From the NCBI RefSeq assembly GCF_040645615.1, contig NZ_JBEYYO010000004.1:239106-303105 (forward strand): a stretch of 64,000 nt of DNA, written 5' to 3'. The position numbers and the translations under genes were made by a program. Below, one piece after another: positions 30,044 through 40,164 of this stretch (positions within the stretch are counted from its first letter, which is position 1; every line of letters begins with the position of its first letter). The notes under the pieces are model-generated. The model worked only from the letters and a program-made list of their open reading frames with translations, was not told the origin of the DNA and ran no database searches. This stretch comes from Glycomyces sp040645615. GTDB taxonomy: Bacteria; Actinomycetota; Actinomycetes; Mycobacteriales; Micromonosporaceae.

Positions 30044-32410
30044 ATGACCGGGCTCGCCACCACGACATCCGCCACCACCGCACCGCAGCAGCGGAGCGCC
30101 GAACAGGGCCCCGCGGCCCGCATCGCCGAACGCATCCGCGTCCATGCGGCGGGACTTCCCGACGTGGACGCCGAGAAGGTCATCGCCACCATCGAGGCCG
30201 GCCTGTGGCCCGGTGCCGACGAGAAGGCCCTGCGCGAACGCGCCGTCGAGCTCACCTCGTCGAGCGTCGCCTCCGAACCGACCTACTCCAAGCTCGCCGC
30301 GCGCCTCCTGGCCGAGCACATCGCCGAGGAGACCGCGAGCGAAGGCGTCGTGTCGTTCACGACCTCCATCGCCGCCAGCCGCGACAACGGGCTGCTCGCA
30401 CCCGAACTCGTCGCGTTCGTCGAGGCCAACGGCCCCGCGCTGGACGCGGTCATCGACGACGGCGCCGACGACCGCTTCGAGTACTTCGGGCTGCGCACCG
30501 TCTACGACCGCTACCTGCTGCGCCACCCCGAGCACCGCACCGTTCTCGAACGGCCCCAGTACTTCATGCTCCGCGTCGCGTGCGGCCTGAGCCAGACGGT
30601 CGAGGAGGCCGCCGAACTCTACCGGCTGCTCTCGACCCTCTCCTACCTGCCGTCCTCGCCCACGCTGTTCAACTCCGGCACCCGCCGCGCCCAGCTGTCC
30701 TCGTGCTTCCTGCTCGACAGCCCCAAGGACGAGCTCGACTCGATCTACGAGCGCTACAGCCAGGTCGCGCGCCTCTCCAAGTACGCCGGCGGCATCGGCA
30801 TCGCCTGGTCGCGCGTGCGCTCGCGCGGCTCGCTCATCCGCGGCACCAACGGCCACTCCAACGGGATCGTGCCGTGGCTGCGCACCCTCGACTCCTCGGT
30901 CGCCGCGGTCAACCAGGGCGGCCGCCGCAAGGGCGCGGCCTGCGTCTACCTGGCCACCTGGCACGCCGACGTCGAGGAGTTCCTGGAGCTGCGCGACAAC
31001 ACCGGCGACGTGGAGCGCCGCACCCACAACCTCAACCTCGCCAACTGGATCCCCGACGAGTTCATGCGCCGGGTCGAGGCCGACCAGCAGTGGTCCCTGT
31101 TCGACCCCAAGGAGACCCCCGAGCTGGTCGACCTGTGGGGCGGCGACTTCGACCAGGCCTACCGGGCCGCCGAAGCGGCCGGGAAGGCCCGCAAGACCGT
31201 CCCCGCCCGCGAGCTCTACGGCCGCATGATGCGCACCCTGGCCCAGACCGGGAACGGCTGGATCACCTTCTCCGACACCGCGAACCGCACCTCGAACCAG
31301 ACCGCGCGCAAAGAGAACGTCATCCACCTCTCGAACCTGTGCACCGAGATCCTGGAGGTCACCAACGACTCCGAGACCGCCGTGTGCAACCTCGGGTCGG
31401 TGAACCTCGCCGAGCACACCACACCCGACGGGTTCGACTTCGAGCGCCTGGAGTCCACGGTCCGCACCGCGGTCAAATTCCTCGACCGCACCATCGACCT
31501 CGGCTTCTACCCCACCGCCGAGGCCGAGAAGGCCAACCGCAAGTGGCGCCCGATCGGCTTGGGCTGCATGGGTCTGGCCGACGTGTTCTTCAAGCTGGGG
31601 CTCAACTTCGACTCCGAGGAGGCGCTCGCGCTCTCCACGGCGATCGCCGAGCGCATCGCGCTGGTCTCGTTCGAGACCTCCGCCGGACTCGCCGCCGAGC
31701 TCGGGGCCCACCCGAACTTCGACGAGACCCGCGCGGCCGAGGGCGTGCTCCACCTCGACCACTACCCGAACGCCCGCGTCACGCTCCCCGAGCGCTGGGA
31801 GTCGGTGCGCGCCAAGGTCGGCGAGCACGGTCTGCGCAACTCGCTCATGATCGCCATCGCGCCCACCGCCACGATCGCCTCGATCGCCGGGTGCGCCGAG
31901 TGCATCGAGCCGGTCGTCTCCAACGTCTTCAAGCGCGAGACGCTCTCGGGCGAGTTCCTCCAGGTCAACCGCCACCTCATCAACGAGCTGAAGGCGCGCG
32001 GGATCTGGAGCGAGCAGGTCCGCCAGGCCATCGTGCTCGCCGAGGGCTCGGTCCAGGGCATCGCGGCGATCCCGGCCGACCTCCAGGAGCGCTACCGCAC
32101 CGCCTGGGAGCTGCCGCAGCGCGCGCTCATCGACCTGGCCGCGGCCCGCACGCCGTTCATCGACCAGGCCCAGTCGCTCAACCTGTTCCAGGCGAGCCCG
32201 ACGATCGGCAAGCTCTCGTCGATGTACCGGTACGCGTGGCAGCAGGGCCTCAAGACCACGTACTACCTGCGCAGCCGCCCGGCCACGCGCATCAACCAGA
32301 CCACGGTCAGCGCCCAGGCCGCAGCGCCCGCGCCGACCGAGCTGGAGGTCATCCCGGCCGACATCGCGTGCTCGCTGGAGAACCCGGAGAGCTGCGAGGC
32401 CTGCCAGTAA
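30044..32410 (+). CDS. nrdA: ribonucleoside-diphosphate reductase, alpha (catalytic) subunit
   Basis: 788 residues from ATG 30044 (GAGGGGATGCAGAG upstream). It reduces ribonucleotides to deoxyribonucleotides. Substrate loop SPTLFNSGT, active-site Cys in LSSCFLL, ENVIHLSNLCTEI with the radical Cys (NLCTEI), and a C-terminal CEAC for thioredoxin-type reduction are visible. The N-terminal ~90 residues may be a short ATP-cone-like region. It works with the beta subunit 82 bp downstream. Confidence 0.95.
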   Translation: MTGLATTTSATTAPQQRSAEQGPAARIAERIRVHAAGLPDVDAEKVIATIEAGLWPGADEKALRERAVELTSSSVASEPTYSKLAARLLAEHIAEETASEGVVSFTTSIAASRDNGLLAPELVAFVEANGPALDAVIDDGADDRFEYFGLRTVYDRYLLRHPEHRTVLERPQYFMLRVACGLSQTVEEAAELYRLLSTLSYLPSSPTLFNSGTRRAQLSSCFLLDSPKDELDSIYERYSQVARLSKYAGGIGIAWSRVRSRGSLIRGTNGHSNGIVPWLRTLDSSVAAVNQGGRRKGAACVYLATWHADVEEFLELRDNTGDVERRTHNLNLANWIPDEFMRRVEADQQWSLFDPKETPELVDLWGGDFDQAYRAAEAAGKARKTVPARELYGRMMRTLAQTGNGWITFSDTANRTSNQTARKENVIHLSNLCTEILEVTNDSETAVCNLGSVNLAEHTTPDGFDFERLESTVRTAVKFLDRTIDLGFYPTAEAEKANRKWRPIGLGCMGLADVFFKLGLNFDSEEALALSTAIAERIALVSFETSAGLAAELGAHPNFDETRAAEGVLHLDHYPNARVTLPERWESVRAKVGEHGLRNSLMIAIAPTATIASIAGCAECIEPVVSNVFKRETLSGEFLQVNRHLINELKARGIWSEQVRQAIVLAEGSVQGIAAIPADLQERYRTAWELPQRALIDLAAARTPFIDQAQSLNLFQASPTIGKLSSMYRYAWQQGLKTTYYLRSRPATRINQTTVSAQAAAPAPTELEVIPADIACSLENPESCEACQ

Positions 32411-32419
32411 CAAGCCTCA

Positions 32420-32445
32420 GGAGGCGGGGCCGAGGCCCCGCCTCC
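32420..32445. terminator. GC hairpin between nrdA and nrdB
   Basis: 12-bp arms (32420-32431 and 32434-32445) with only GA between and no T-run. It may attenuate transcription or protect the nrdA mRNA end. Confidence 0.6.
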
Positions 32446-32492
32446 GCGTACTGCCGCCCGCCACCCCGCACACCACGAGAAAGGATGCGCCC

Positions 32493-33488
32493 ATGCTGCT
32501 CGACCCAGGTATGGACCTGACCCTGCGACCGATGAAATACCCGGACTTCTACGACCAGTACCGGGCGGCGATCAAGAACACCTGGACGGTCGAGGAGGTC
32601 GACCTCGCCTCCGACCTGACCGACCTGGCGGGCTTCACCCCGCAGGAGCAGCACCTGATCCACCGCCTCGTGGCCTTCTTCGCCACCGGCGACACGATCG
32701 TGGCGAACAACCTGGTGCTCAACCTGTACCAGCACGTCAACTCCCCCGAGGGCCGCCTGTACCTCTCCAGGCAGCTGTTCGAGGAGGCCGTGCACGTCCA
32801 GTTCTATCTGACGCTGCTCGACACCTACCTGCCCGACCCCGAGGAGCGCGCCAAGGCCTTCGACGCGGTCAACAACATCCCCTCGATCAAGCGCAAGGCC
32901 GACTTCTGCTTCAAGTGGATCGACTCGGTCTTCGACATGCAGGAGCTCAAGACCGCCGAGGACCGCCGGACCTTCCTGCTCAACCTCATCTGCTTCGCCG
33001 CGTGCATCGAGGGCCTGTTCTTCTACGGCGCCTTCGCGTACGTGTACTGGCTGCGCAGCCGGGGCCTGCTCGACGGGCTCGCCACCGGCACCAACTGGGT
33101 CTTCCGCGACGAGTCCTGCCACATGAACTTCGCGTTCAGCGTGGTCGACATCGTGCGCCAGGAAGAGCCCGAGCTGTTCGACGACCGGATGCGCCAGCAG
33201 GTCACCGACATGCTGGAGGAGGCCGTGGAGGCCGAGCTCCAGTTCGCCGAGGACCTCATCGGCGAGGGCATGCCCGGCATGACCGTCAAGGACATGAAGT
33301 CGTACCTGGAGTACGCCGCCGACCAGCGCCTCGTGCGCCTCGGCATGCCCAAGAAGTGGGGCTCGGAGAACCCGTTCCCGTTCATGGCGCTCCAGGACGT
33401 GCAGGAGCTGACGAACTTCTTCGAACGCAGGCCGACCGCCTACCAAGTGGCCGTGGAGGGCAAGGTCGACCTCGACGAGGAGTTCTGA
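32493..33488 (+). CDS. nrdB: ribonucleoside-diphosphate reductase, beta (radical) subunit
   Basis: 331 residues. Metal ligands Asp67, Glu98 and His101 (EEAVH), later DESCH with Glu/His, and radical Tyr105 four residues after His101 are in place, so this is a tyrosyl-radical R2 and not the Phe-bearing class Ic type. It forms the class I holoenzyme with NrdA. Confidence 0.95.
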   Translation: MLLDPGMDLTLRPMKYPDFYDQYRAAIKNTWTVEEVDLASDLTDLAGFTPQEQHLIHRLVAFFATGDTIVANNLVLNLYQHVNSPEGRLYLSRQLFEEAVHVQFYLTLLDTYLPDPEERAKAFDAVNNIPSIKRKADFCFKWIDSVFDMQELKTAEDRRTFLLNLICFAACIEGLFFYGAFAYVYWLRSRGLLDGLATGTNWVFRDESCHMNFAFSVVDIVRQEEPELFDDRMRQQVTDMLEEAVEAELQFAEDLIGEGMPGMTVKDMKSYLEYAADQRLVRLGMPKKWGSENPFPFMALQDVQELTNFFERRPTAYQVAVEGKVDLDEEF

Positions 33489-33525
33489 TCCGAGGCCGCG
33501 CATTCTCCCAGCGCGGCTGAACGAA

Positions 33526-33558
33526 GGGGCCCGGCACCATCAGGTGCCGGGCCCCTTT
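33526..33558. terminator. terminator between nrdB and the kinase gene
   Basis: 13-bp arms GGGGCCCGGCACC and complement around ATCA, then TTT; serves both convergent genes. Confidence 0.85.
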
Positions 33559-33571
33559 CTCGTCCTTCGTG

Positions 33572-35434
33572 TCAGCCCGCGCGGGCGAACGTCGCGCCTG
33601 AGGCCTCCACGCCGTCCTTGAGCTGCGCCACGCAGAAGAACGTGCCGTCGCCGGGCACGTAGACGTCGGTGACCCAGTCGATCGCGTTGGCGCCCACCAG
33701 TTGCGAGAGCGGCCCGTTCTCTCTCTGGCCGTTGACGCAGGCGTTGGCGATGCCCTCGTCGGCGCGCGCGGCGTCGACGTCGGCGACCCCTTCGGGGAGC
33801 TGGCCTGTCGCGTAGGCCTCCCACATGTGCGCGCTGTCGCAGCCGGAGGCGGCGAACGCGGCGTCGAAGCAGGTCGGCTCGGTGACGCAGCCGGCGCCCG
33901 CGGCGTCGAGCGCGCAAGTGTTCACGTACGTGTCGGCCATGGACTGCTCGGCGAGGTCCTGCTTGCCGTCGTCGCCGCCGAAGAGCCACACTCCGCCGGT
34001 GATGAGCAGGCCGAGGACGACCAGGCCCACCAGGCCCATGCCGATGAGGCGGCCCACGCTGGAGCCGGAGTCGCCCTCCTTGAGCCTGCGCTCACGCCTG
34101 GTCAGGCCGGTCTCGTTGCGCGGCACCGGGACCGGCAGGCGCGAGTCGTGGTCGCGTTCGCCGTAGGTGCCGCTGGAGCCGAACGCCTGCCATTTTTGCT
34201 CGTCGAGCGGGTCGGGCTCGGGGGCCCGCGGCGCGACCGGCGGGCTCAGCGGCGGCGGGGGCAGCTGCGTCGCGGGCGGGTAGTCCGGGATGATCGCGCG
34301 CGAGCGCGGCGGCTCGGGCGCGGGCTCGCGGCGCTTGCCGGGGGCCAGACGCAGCGTCGAGGTCGGCTCGGGCAGGTCGTCGTAGTCGGGGGCCGAAGCC
34401 CGCGGCGCGAGGCGCTCCTCGCGCGGCGGCGAGGAGTACGCGCCGTAGAGCCCTTGCCCGGGAGGCGAGACGGGCCCCTTCGGCGGGGGCGGCGTCTCGT
34501 CGGTGACGCGCGGGATGACCCCGGTGGAGGCCTCGGGGATGCTCGCGAGGAACTCGCGGAACTCGACCGCGGTGGGCCGACCCTCGGGGTTGTTGATGAG
34601 TGCGGTGCGCAGCATCTCCAGCAGCAGCGGCGAGATGCCCGGCACGGCCGGGATCGGCTGGTCGAACAGCCCCGCGACCTCGTTGATGTCGAGCGCGGCC
34701 CCGGCGGGGAAGCGCGGCGGGTTGCCGCTGAGCATCGTGTAGAGCGTGGCCGCGAGCGAGTAGACGTCGGCGCTGGGGCCGACCTCGCGCATCTGGAAGA
34801 TCTCCAGCGGCGCGTACGCCGGGGTGGCCATCGTGGACACCGGCTCCCCGGGGCGCGGCGTCGGGATCAGGCTGGAGAGCCCGAAGTCGGCGAGCACGGC
34901 CTGGTTCGCGTGGTTGATGAGGATGTTCGCGGGCTTGATGTCGCGGTGGACGATCCCCACCTCATGGGCCGCGGCCAGGGCGTCGGCGATGCGGATGCCG
35001 ATGTCGATGGTCTGGCCGGGGCCGATCGTGGTGCGGTGGTCGAGCAGATCCGCTACGGACCCTCGGCACAGCTCCATGACCACGTACGGGTTGGCCTGGT
35101 GGGTGAGCCCGGCCGAGAGCATCTTGACCACGCACGGGTGGTCGGAGAGGCGCCCCGCGGTCTGGACCTCGCGGCGGAAACGCTCGCGCGAGGCGTCGTC
35201 GGTGAGCGGCCTGGCCTCGATCTTGACGGCGACTTCGGCGCCGTCGTCGAAGCGGGTCGCGCTGTAGACCGTCGAATAGGCGCCGCGGTCGATCTCCTGG
35301 AATCCGGTGAGGCGCTCGATCCCGTGGAGGAGAGCGTCGGGGCCTGATTCGGATCGCGGTCTCGGCGGTGAGAGCTGTGCGTTCGGGGAGAGGTGTGGAC
35401 CGGTTGGAGCACCGTAGGACGAGATGGTGTCCAC
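33572..35434 (-). CDS. membrane Ser/Thr protein kinase (PknB-like) with Cys-rich external domain
   Basis: 620 residues from GTG 35434. Kinase domain at about 42-295: VAVKIEA Lys, VHRDIKPAN catalytic loop, ADFGLSS, then TPAYAPLEIF in place of the classic APE. A Pro-rich juxtamembrane linker, one membrane segment (about 453-478) and an external domain with six Cys (NTCALDAAGAGC, PTCFDAAFAASGC, ANACV, FFCVA) follow; it resembles septum-formation-type domains and is not PASTA. It likely senses an envelope signal. Confidence 0.9.
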   Translation of the reverse strand: MDTISSYGAPTGPHLSPNAQLSPPRPRSESGPDALLHGIERLTGFQEIDRGAYSTVYSATRFDDGAEVAVKIEARPLTDDASRERFRREVQTAGRLSDHPCVVKMLSAGLTHQANPYVVMELCRGSVADLLDHRTTIGPGQTIDIGIRIADALAAAHEVGIVHRDIKPANILINHANQAVLADFGLSSLIPTPRPGEPVSTMATPAYAPLEIFQMREVGPSADVYSLAATLYTMLSGNPPRFPAGAALDINEVAGLFDQPIPAVPGISPLLLEMLRTALINNPEGRPTAVEFREFLASIPEASTGVIPRVTDETPPPPKGPVSPPGQGLYGAYSSPPREERLAPRASAPDYDDLPEPTSTLRLAPGKRREPAPEPPRSRAIIPDYPPATQLPPPPLSPPVAPRAPEPDPLDEQKWQAFGSSGTYGERDHDSRLPVPVPRNETGLTRRERRLKEGDSGSSVGRLIGMGLVGLVVLGLLITGGVWLFGGDDGKQDLAEQSMADTYVNTCALDAAGAGCVTEPTCFDAAFAASGCDSAHMWEAYATGQLPEGVADVDAARADEGIANACVNGQRENGPLSQLVGANAIDWVTDVYVPGDGTFFCVAQLKDGVEASGATFARAG

Positions 35435-36003
35435 TGGGATACAGCCTCCGTTCTCGGTGACGCGTTCGGGCCTGAGAGCCCAGCGTCGAGTGCAGGTCGG
35501 TGCGCGGGTCAGCGCGGGGGTCGTTCCGATCCTCAGGTCATGTGCCCGGGCCTGGGGGTTCCGGAGCCATGGGACCTTTGACGCATAACGTTACGGCAAC
35601 GAGCCCACCTTTCTGTATACCCCTAGACGAAGAGGCAGCGATAACTGGCCGAACGGATGATATGTCGCTTCCCCAGGGCGAAGCCTCGGTGGCGCATAGT
35701 GAACGAGTCCCCCGAGCGCGGGTGGAGGGACGGTCCGACTGGAACGGGCCCCGGCACGCCGGGTCGCGAAAGGACCGCCCCTCCCCCCGCTCACTCAGAG
35801 CGGCCGCCGGGATCGCTCCGGCCTCGGCAGCGACAGCGACTGTGGTTGCGGCCCAACGGTTCACGCGAAATCACTCCCGACGACACTCCCGACAGCGGGG
35901 TGCGCAACCGCGCCATCGGTGTCGTACCCGTCGGCGATCATTGCAGTCGGGGGCTCTTGCGCGCCGACACGCCCGAGCGCGGGGTACGGAAGCCGCGCAC
36001 GGT
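35435..36003. other. gene-free stretch, 569 bp
   Basis: Upstream of the kinase gene and downstream of the cyclase gene, both leftward. It should carry the kinase promoter. A 12-bp direct repeat, CGGTTCACGCGA, occurs near 35856 and at 36000. Long frames here lack Shine-Dalgarno sites and protein-like composition. Confidence 0.5.
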
Positions 36004-39000
36004 TCACGCGACGCTCACGCTGTCGAGGTAGCCCTCGGCCCATGCGGTGGACTCGGGGTCCTCGCCGAAGGACTTGAGCGTGGCGCGGGCCCACTTGGCG
36101 GCCTCGTCCTCGCGTCCGGCCTCGTTGAGGAGCCTCGCGTAGCGCGCCACAATGGCGCGGCGGGGCCGCCCCAAAGACGGTTCGTCGTAGTGGGCCGCAA
36201 GGGGTTCGAGCATGGCCAGGGCCCCTTCGCGGTCGCCTTCGGCGGCGCGCACGTCGGCCAGGAGCGCGGTGTTGGCCGCGCGGCCCGGCTCCAGCACGTC
36301 GTCGGTGACCAGCGCGAGCGCTTCTTCGGCGGCGGCCCGCGCGGTGGCGGTGTCGCCCGCCTCGAGGGCACAGCGGCCTCTGAGGTTGTGCGCCAAGCTG
36401 ATCAGGAGCGGGTGGCCGGTCTCCTCGCCGTACTGCTCGGCGGTCTCGGCGAGGTCGATGGCGTGGTCGAGCGCCCCGATGGAGCGGGCCGCGAGGGCCC
36501 GCACGTACTTGGCGAAGCCGCGGCCCCAGTCGTCGTCGATGCGCTCGAAGTCCCTGAAGGACTTTCGGGCGGCCGCGTCGGCCCCGGCGGGTAGGCCGAG
36601 TCCGATCTGGGCGGCCGCGCCGATGGCGCGCAGGAGGCCCACGGCGAACACGTCGCCGGAGCGCTCGCCGATGGGCATGAACACGTCGGACAGCCGCTTG
36701 GCCTCGGTGAAGCGCCCGGCCATGAGCAGCGCGAACGCCGAGACGCCGCGCACCCAGGCGCGCCCGACCAGGTCCATCTGGCGGGCGAAGGCCTTGGCGG
36801 CCTCGCGGAGCACGTCGTCGGCGCCGTCGAAGTCGCCGCGGGCGACCAGGACCCACGCGCGGTGCTGGAGGGCCCAAGCGAGGCGCTTGTCGTCGCCGAC
36901 CCCGAACGCGGTGTCGTAGGCGTCGAGGAAGCGGGCCTCGGCCTCGGAGAGGTGCCCGGCCAGGAAGTCGAGGAGGCCGATGCGGCACTGGGCGTCACAG
37001 CGGGGCCCGGCGAGGCCTTCGCGGCGCGAGAGCGCCAGGGCCGCGGTCCAGGCGCCGCGGGCGGCCTGAAGCTCGCCTTTGTAGCGGTGGAGGCGGCCGC
37101 GCAGGAGCAGGAGTTGGGCCACGAGTTCGGCCTCTTCTTCGGCGAAGTCGTCGCCGAAGAGCCGACCGGAGGGGTGGTCGTCGTGGTCGTCGCTGGCCAC
37201 GATGAGGCCCACGTCGACCGCGAGGCCCTCGATCTCGGCTTCGGCCTCGACGGTGCGGCCGAGGCGGGTGAGAGCGCGCCCGCGCAGGAGGCGGTCGTCG
37301 TAGGAGAGCGGCGCGAGGCGCTCGACCCCGTTGAGCAGGGCCACGGCCCGCTCGGGTTCGGAGGCGTCCATCGCGCGGTCGGCCTGCTTGCGCACGGCGT
37401 CGACGGCGAGCGGGAGGACGTTCCAGACCTCGTCGATCGCTTCGAGTTCGACTTCCTTCGCGAGGGTGACGGCCTGCTCGGCGTGGAAGACCACGAGGTC
37501 GTCGGCGTTCTGGCCTTCGAGTTCGGTCTCGGCGGCCCAGCGGGCGATCTCGGCGTGCGCGTGGGCGGCGTCGGCCTTCCCGATGGGCGCGTAGGCGGCC
37601 TGGCGCAGCAGCGGGGTCACGAAGCGGTAGCCGCCGTAGGAGCGGCGGCGCAGCATGCGGCGGTCGAGGAGTTCCTGGAGGGCCGGTTCGAATTCGCCGG
37701 GGACCTCTTTTTCGAGCAGCTGCGTGGCCTCGGGCGGGACGGCGTCGCCGAAGATCGAGGCGGCCCGCAGCAGCGCCCGGGCGGCGGGGCTGAGCGCGTC
37801 GATGCGCGCGCCGAGGACCTGCGCGAGGTCGCGGGAGAGCACGCGTCCGGTGAGCGACCCGGCGGCGAGGCGCCACTGGTCCCCGTCGGAGGAGAGCAGG
37901 TCCTGCTCGACCAGGAGCGTGACGAGTTCGGCGAGGTAGTAGGGGTTGCCTTGAGCGAAGCCGAGGAGGCGGTCCTCGTCGGGTTTGGGCATGCGCCCGC
38001 CGCCGAGGAACTCGCGCAGCAGCCGGGCCGCGTCGGCGCCCGCCAGCGGCGGGAGCGGGTGGACCTCGGCTTCGGAGATGCGGGTGAGTACTCCCGAGGA
38101 GCGCGTCAGTTCGGGGCGGCCGTAGAGGATCACCAGGACGGGGCCGTGGATCTTGGCCAGCGCCACGCCGAGCGCGTCGATGCCGTCGGCCGAGGCGGTG
38201 TGCAGGTCGTCGATGTTGAGCACGAGCGGGCCCAGCGTGGCCAGGTGGGTGATGAGCTCGGCGACGGCCTCGGGGATCGTGTACGCGTCGGACTGCTGGC
38301 CGGTGAACCCGCCGGGGCGGTCGGCCTGGCCGGGGCGCCCGTGCCCCAGGAGCCCGAGCAGGAGCGCGATGTTGAGGCGGCATTCGCCGTGGTCGGGGTG
38401 CCCGTCGGCGATGCGGCGGAGCTTGGCCTCGGCGGTCGCGCGGTCGTCGTCGAAGCGCAGGCCCGCGGCTTTGCGCACGAGGTCGGCGAGGGGCCCGAAG
38501 CGGCGGCCTTCGCCGTAGGGGGCCACGCGCACGGTGAGCACGCGGGCGCCGCGTTCGGTGGCGACGGTGCGCACTTCGCGCGCGAAGCGGGTCTTGCCCA
38601 TGCCCGCTTCTGCGGTGTGGATGAGCACGAGCGGCTCACCGCGGTCGATGACGGCTTCGAGGCGGCCGGTGACGCGGCCGATCTCGGCGTCGCGGCCGAT
38701 GAACGACGCGGTGTCGCCGAGGCTGGCGCGGGTGCCGGGCTCGTCTTCGAGGCCGAGGAGCTGGAAGACCTCGACCGGTTCGCGCTTGCCTTTGAGGCGC
38801 ACGGGGGTCAGGCGGCGCCACGCCGCGGCGTGCTTGGTGGCGCGCATGGTCTCCTCACCGGCCCAGATGGTGCCCACGGCGGCGGCGTCGCACAGGCGCG
38901 CGGCGGTGTTCACGGTGTCGCCGATGACGGTGTACTCGAGGTTGGCCTGCATCCCGGCCACCACCAGGCCTGAGCGCAGCCCGATCCGCAGCCCGATCGG

Positions 39001-39390
39001 CAGACCGCCGCCGGACTCGGCTTTGAGCAGGCGCCTTACGCGCTTCTGCATGGCTTGAGCGGCGCGCACGGCCCGCTCGGCGTCGTCCTCGTGCGAGAGC
39101 GGCGCGCCGAACACGGCCATGAGGCCGTCCCCGGTGAGCTTGTCGACGTGCCCGCCGAACTCGTTCACGGCCGAGACGCATTCGGCCAGGAGCCGGTCGG
39201 TCACCGACGAGACCCGCTCGGGGTCCAGGCTCTCCGACCAGGTCGTGAAGTCCGAGAGGTCGCCGAAGAGCACCGTGACGTAGCGGCGCTCGGTCTGCGG
39301 AGCGGTCGCCTCCGGAGACAGCGGCGCACCGCAGTTATGGCAGTAACGCGCGCCGGGCACAGTGGGCACGGAACAGAACGGGCAGGTCAC
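36004..39390 (-). CDS. class III adenylyl cyclase fused to AAA ATPase and TPR-like region
   Basis: 1,128 residues. A zinc ribbon (Cys3, Cys6, Cys17, Cys20) is followed by a class III cyclase (about 36-215) with all key residues: metal Asp44 and Asp88, Lys84 and Asp158 for adenine, Asn161 and Arg165. A P-loop ATPase follows (Walker A EAGMGKT at about 260; LNIDDLHTASADG as Walker B), then a long helical repeat half like LuxR/MalT-type STAND proteins. It probably makes cAMP under control of the STAND module. No DNA-binding domain is seen. Confidence 0.9.
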   Translation of the reverse strand: MTCPFCSVPTVPGARYCHNCGAPLSPEATAPQTERRYVTVLFGDLSDFTTWSESLDPERVSSVTDRLLAECVSAVNEFGGHVDKLTGDGLMAVFGAPLSHEDDAERAVRAAQAMQKRVRRLLKAESGGGLPIGLRIGLRSGLVVAGMQANLEYTVIGDTVNTAARLCDAAAVGTIWAGEETMRATKHAAAWRRLTPVRLKGKREPVEVFQLLGLEDEPGTRASLGDTASFIGRDAEIGRVTGRLEAVIDRGEPLVLIHTAEAGMGKTRFAREVRTVATERGARVLTVRVAPYGEGRRFGPLADLVRKAAGLRFDDDRATAEAKLRRIADGHPDHGECRLNIALLLGLLGHGRPGQADRPGGFTGQQSDAYTIPEAVAELITHLATLGPLVLNIDDLHTASADGIDALGVALAKIHGPVLVILYGRPELTRSSGVLTRISEAEVHPLPPLAGADAARLLREFLGGGRMPKPDEDRLLGFAQGNPYYLAELVTLLVEQDLLSSDGDQWRLAAGSLTGRVLSRDLAQVLGARIDALSPAARALLRAASIFGDAVPPEATQLLEKEVPGEFEPALQELLDRRMLRRRSYGGYRFVTPLLRQAAYAPIGKADAAHAHAEIARWAAETELEGQNADDLVVFHAEQAVTLAKEVELEAIDEVWNVLPLAVDAVRKQADRAMDASEPERAVALLNGVERLAPLSYDDRLLRGRALTRLGRTVEAEAEIEGLAVDVGLIVASDDHDDHPSGRLFGDDFAEEEAELVAQLLLLRGRLHRYKGELQAARGAWTAALALSRREGLAGPRCDAQCRIGLLDFLAGHLSEAEARFLDAYDTAFGVGDDKRLAWALQHRAWVLVARGDFDGADDVLREAAKAFARQMDLVGRAWVRGVSAFALLMAGRFTEAKRLSDVFMPIGERSGDVFAVGLLRAIGAAAQIGLGLPAGADAAARKSFRDFERIDDDWGRGFAKYVRALAARSIGALDHAIDLAETAEQYGEETGHPLLISLAHNLRGRCALEAGDTATARAAAEEALALVTDDVLEPGRAANTALLADVRAAEGDREGALAMLEPLAAHYDEPSLGRPRRAIVARYARLLNEAGREDEAAKWARATLKSFGEDPESTAWAEGYLDSVSVA

Positions 39391-39716
39391 AGCAGTACCA
39401 ACGCCGTCAGCCGGGTGTGTTGTTCCCCACTCCTTGTGAGAACGGGGTGCTTCTTGCGCTTCACGCTGGCAAGGATACGTGCCCTACCTGACAGATACCT
39501 GTGTGCGGCAGCACAAACCCCCAACAAGCGGACCAACCCTCCCCCAAAGAGAGGACCCCGAACCGGACACATAAGCGGGACCCACGCACCCCGCCCACCC
39601 CACTAAAATCAGAACAACCGAGCAGCACCCCTCGCGGCTCCAACCCCGAAAGCAACCCATATGGCTTCTCTCCCCGAGCCGACGCCCACGCGCGGCCCCG
39701 CCGCCGAGGACCGGCC
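39391..39716. other. divergent intergenic region, 326 bp
   Basis: Between the leftward cyclase gene and the rightward 146-aa membrane gene; it must contain both promoters. It is Pro/Ser-codon-like and C-rich on plus (39530-39620) but without a supported gene. No clear -35/-10 pair stands out. Confidence 0.4.
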
Positions 39717-40157
39717 ATGATCGAGGTGCGGCCGCGTCGTTTTCTGATCCTGGCGATCTCCATCGTTCCAATGGCGGTCGGCATTGCGGCGGCCGTGCTT
39801 CCCGACTACCCGCCGACCCATGCCGAGAATTGGCTGCGGTCCGTCATCGTCGGCGTCACGTTCGGGCCCGGCTTCTGGAGCTTCACCTACGTTCTCCGCA
39901 GGTCCCTCCTGACCTTCGAACCGGCCACCGGCACACTCCGCGGCCCGAGCCTCACCCGCGCGAACGGCGTGTATCCCCGCCGTGGGTTCGGCCGGATCGA
40001 GTTCGACCCCGACAGCCGACGCCTTTACGAGGTCGGCCCTGACCGCCGACGGCTCATTCCGATCCCGCACTGGGCGGCCCACCACGACGACTGGAGCGCC
40101 CTCACCGGGCTTCTCCGGCGCGATGCCGCTCCTCCGGTGCGCGATATCGCGCCGTAG
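39717..40157 (+). CDS. membrane protein, PH-like type, 146 aa
   Basis: ATG 39717; a longer upstream frame is low-complexity and unlikely coding. Two membrane segments (about 9-28 and 41-60) are followed by a cytoplasmic beta-rich part (LLTFEPATGTLRGPSLTRAN; RIEFDPDSRRLYEV) that resembles small bacterial PH-like domains. Function unknown. Confidence 0.6.
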   Translation: MIEVRPRRFLILAISIVPMAVGIAAAVLPDYPPTHAENWLRSVIVGVTFGPGFWSFTYVLRRSLLTFEPATGTLRGPSLTRANGVYPRRGFGRIEFDPDSRRLYEVGPDRRRLIPIPHWAAHHDDWSALTGLLRRDAAPPVRDIAP

Positions 40158-40164
40158 ACGAGCC

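Noticed and set aside
35500..36594. 364-codon plus-strand frame over the kinase-cyclase gap
   Set aside because: Its second half is antisense to the cyclase gene and the first half has no protein-like pattern.
39501..39716. N-terminal extension of the 146-aa membrane protein
   Set aside because: Pro/Ser/Arg low-complexity translation, C-rich promoter-like DNA; the ATG at 39717 precedes a clear membrane segment.
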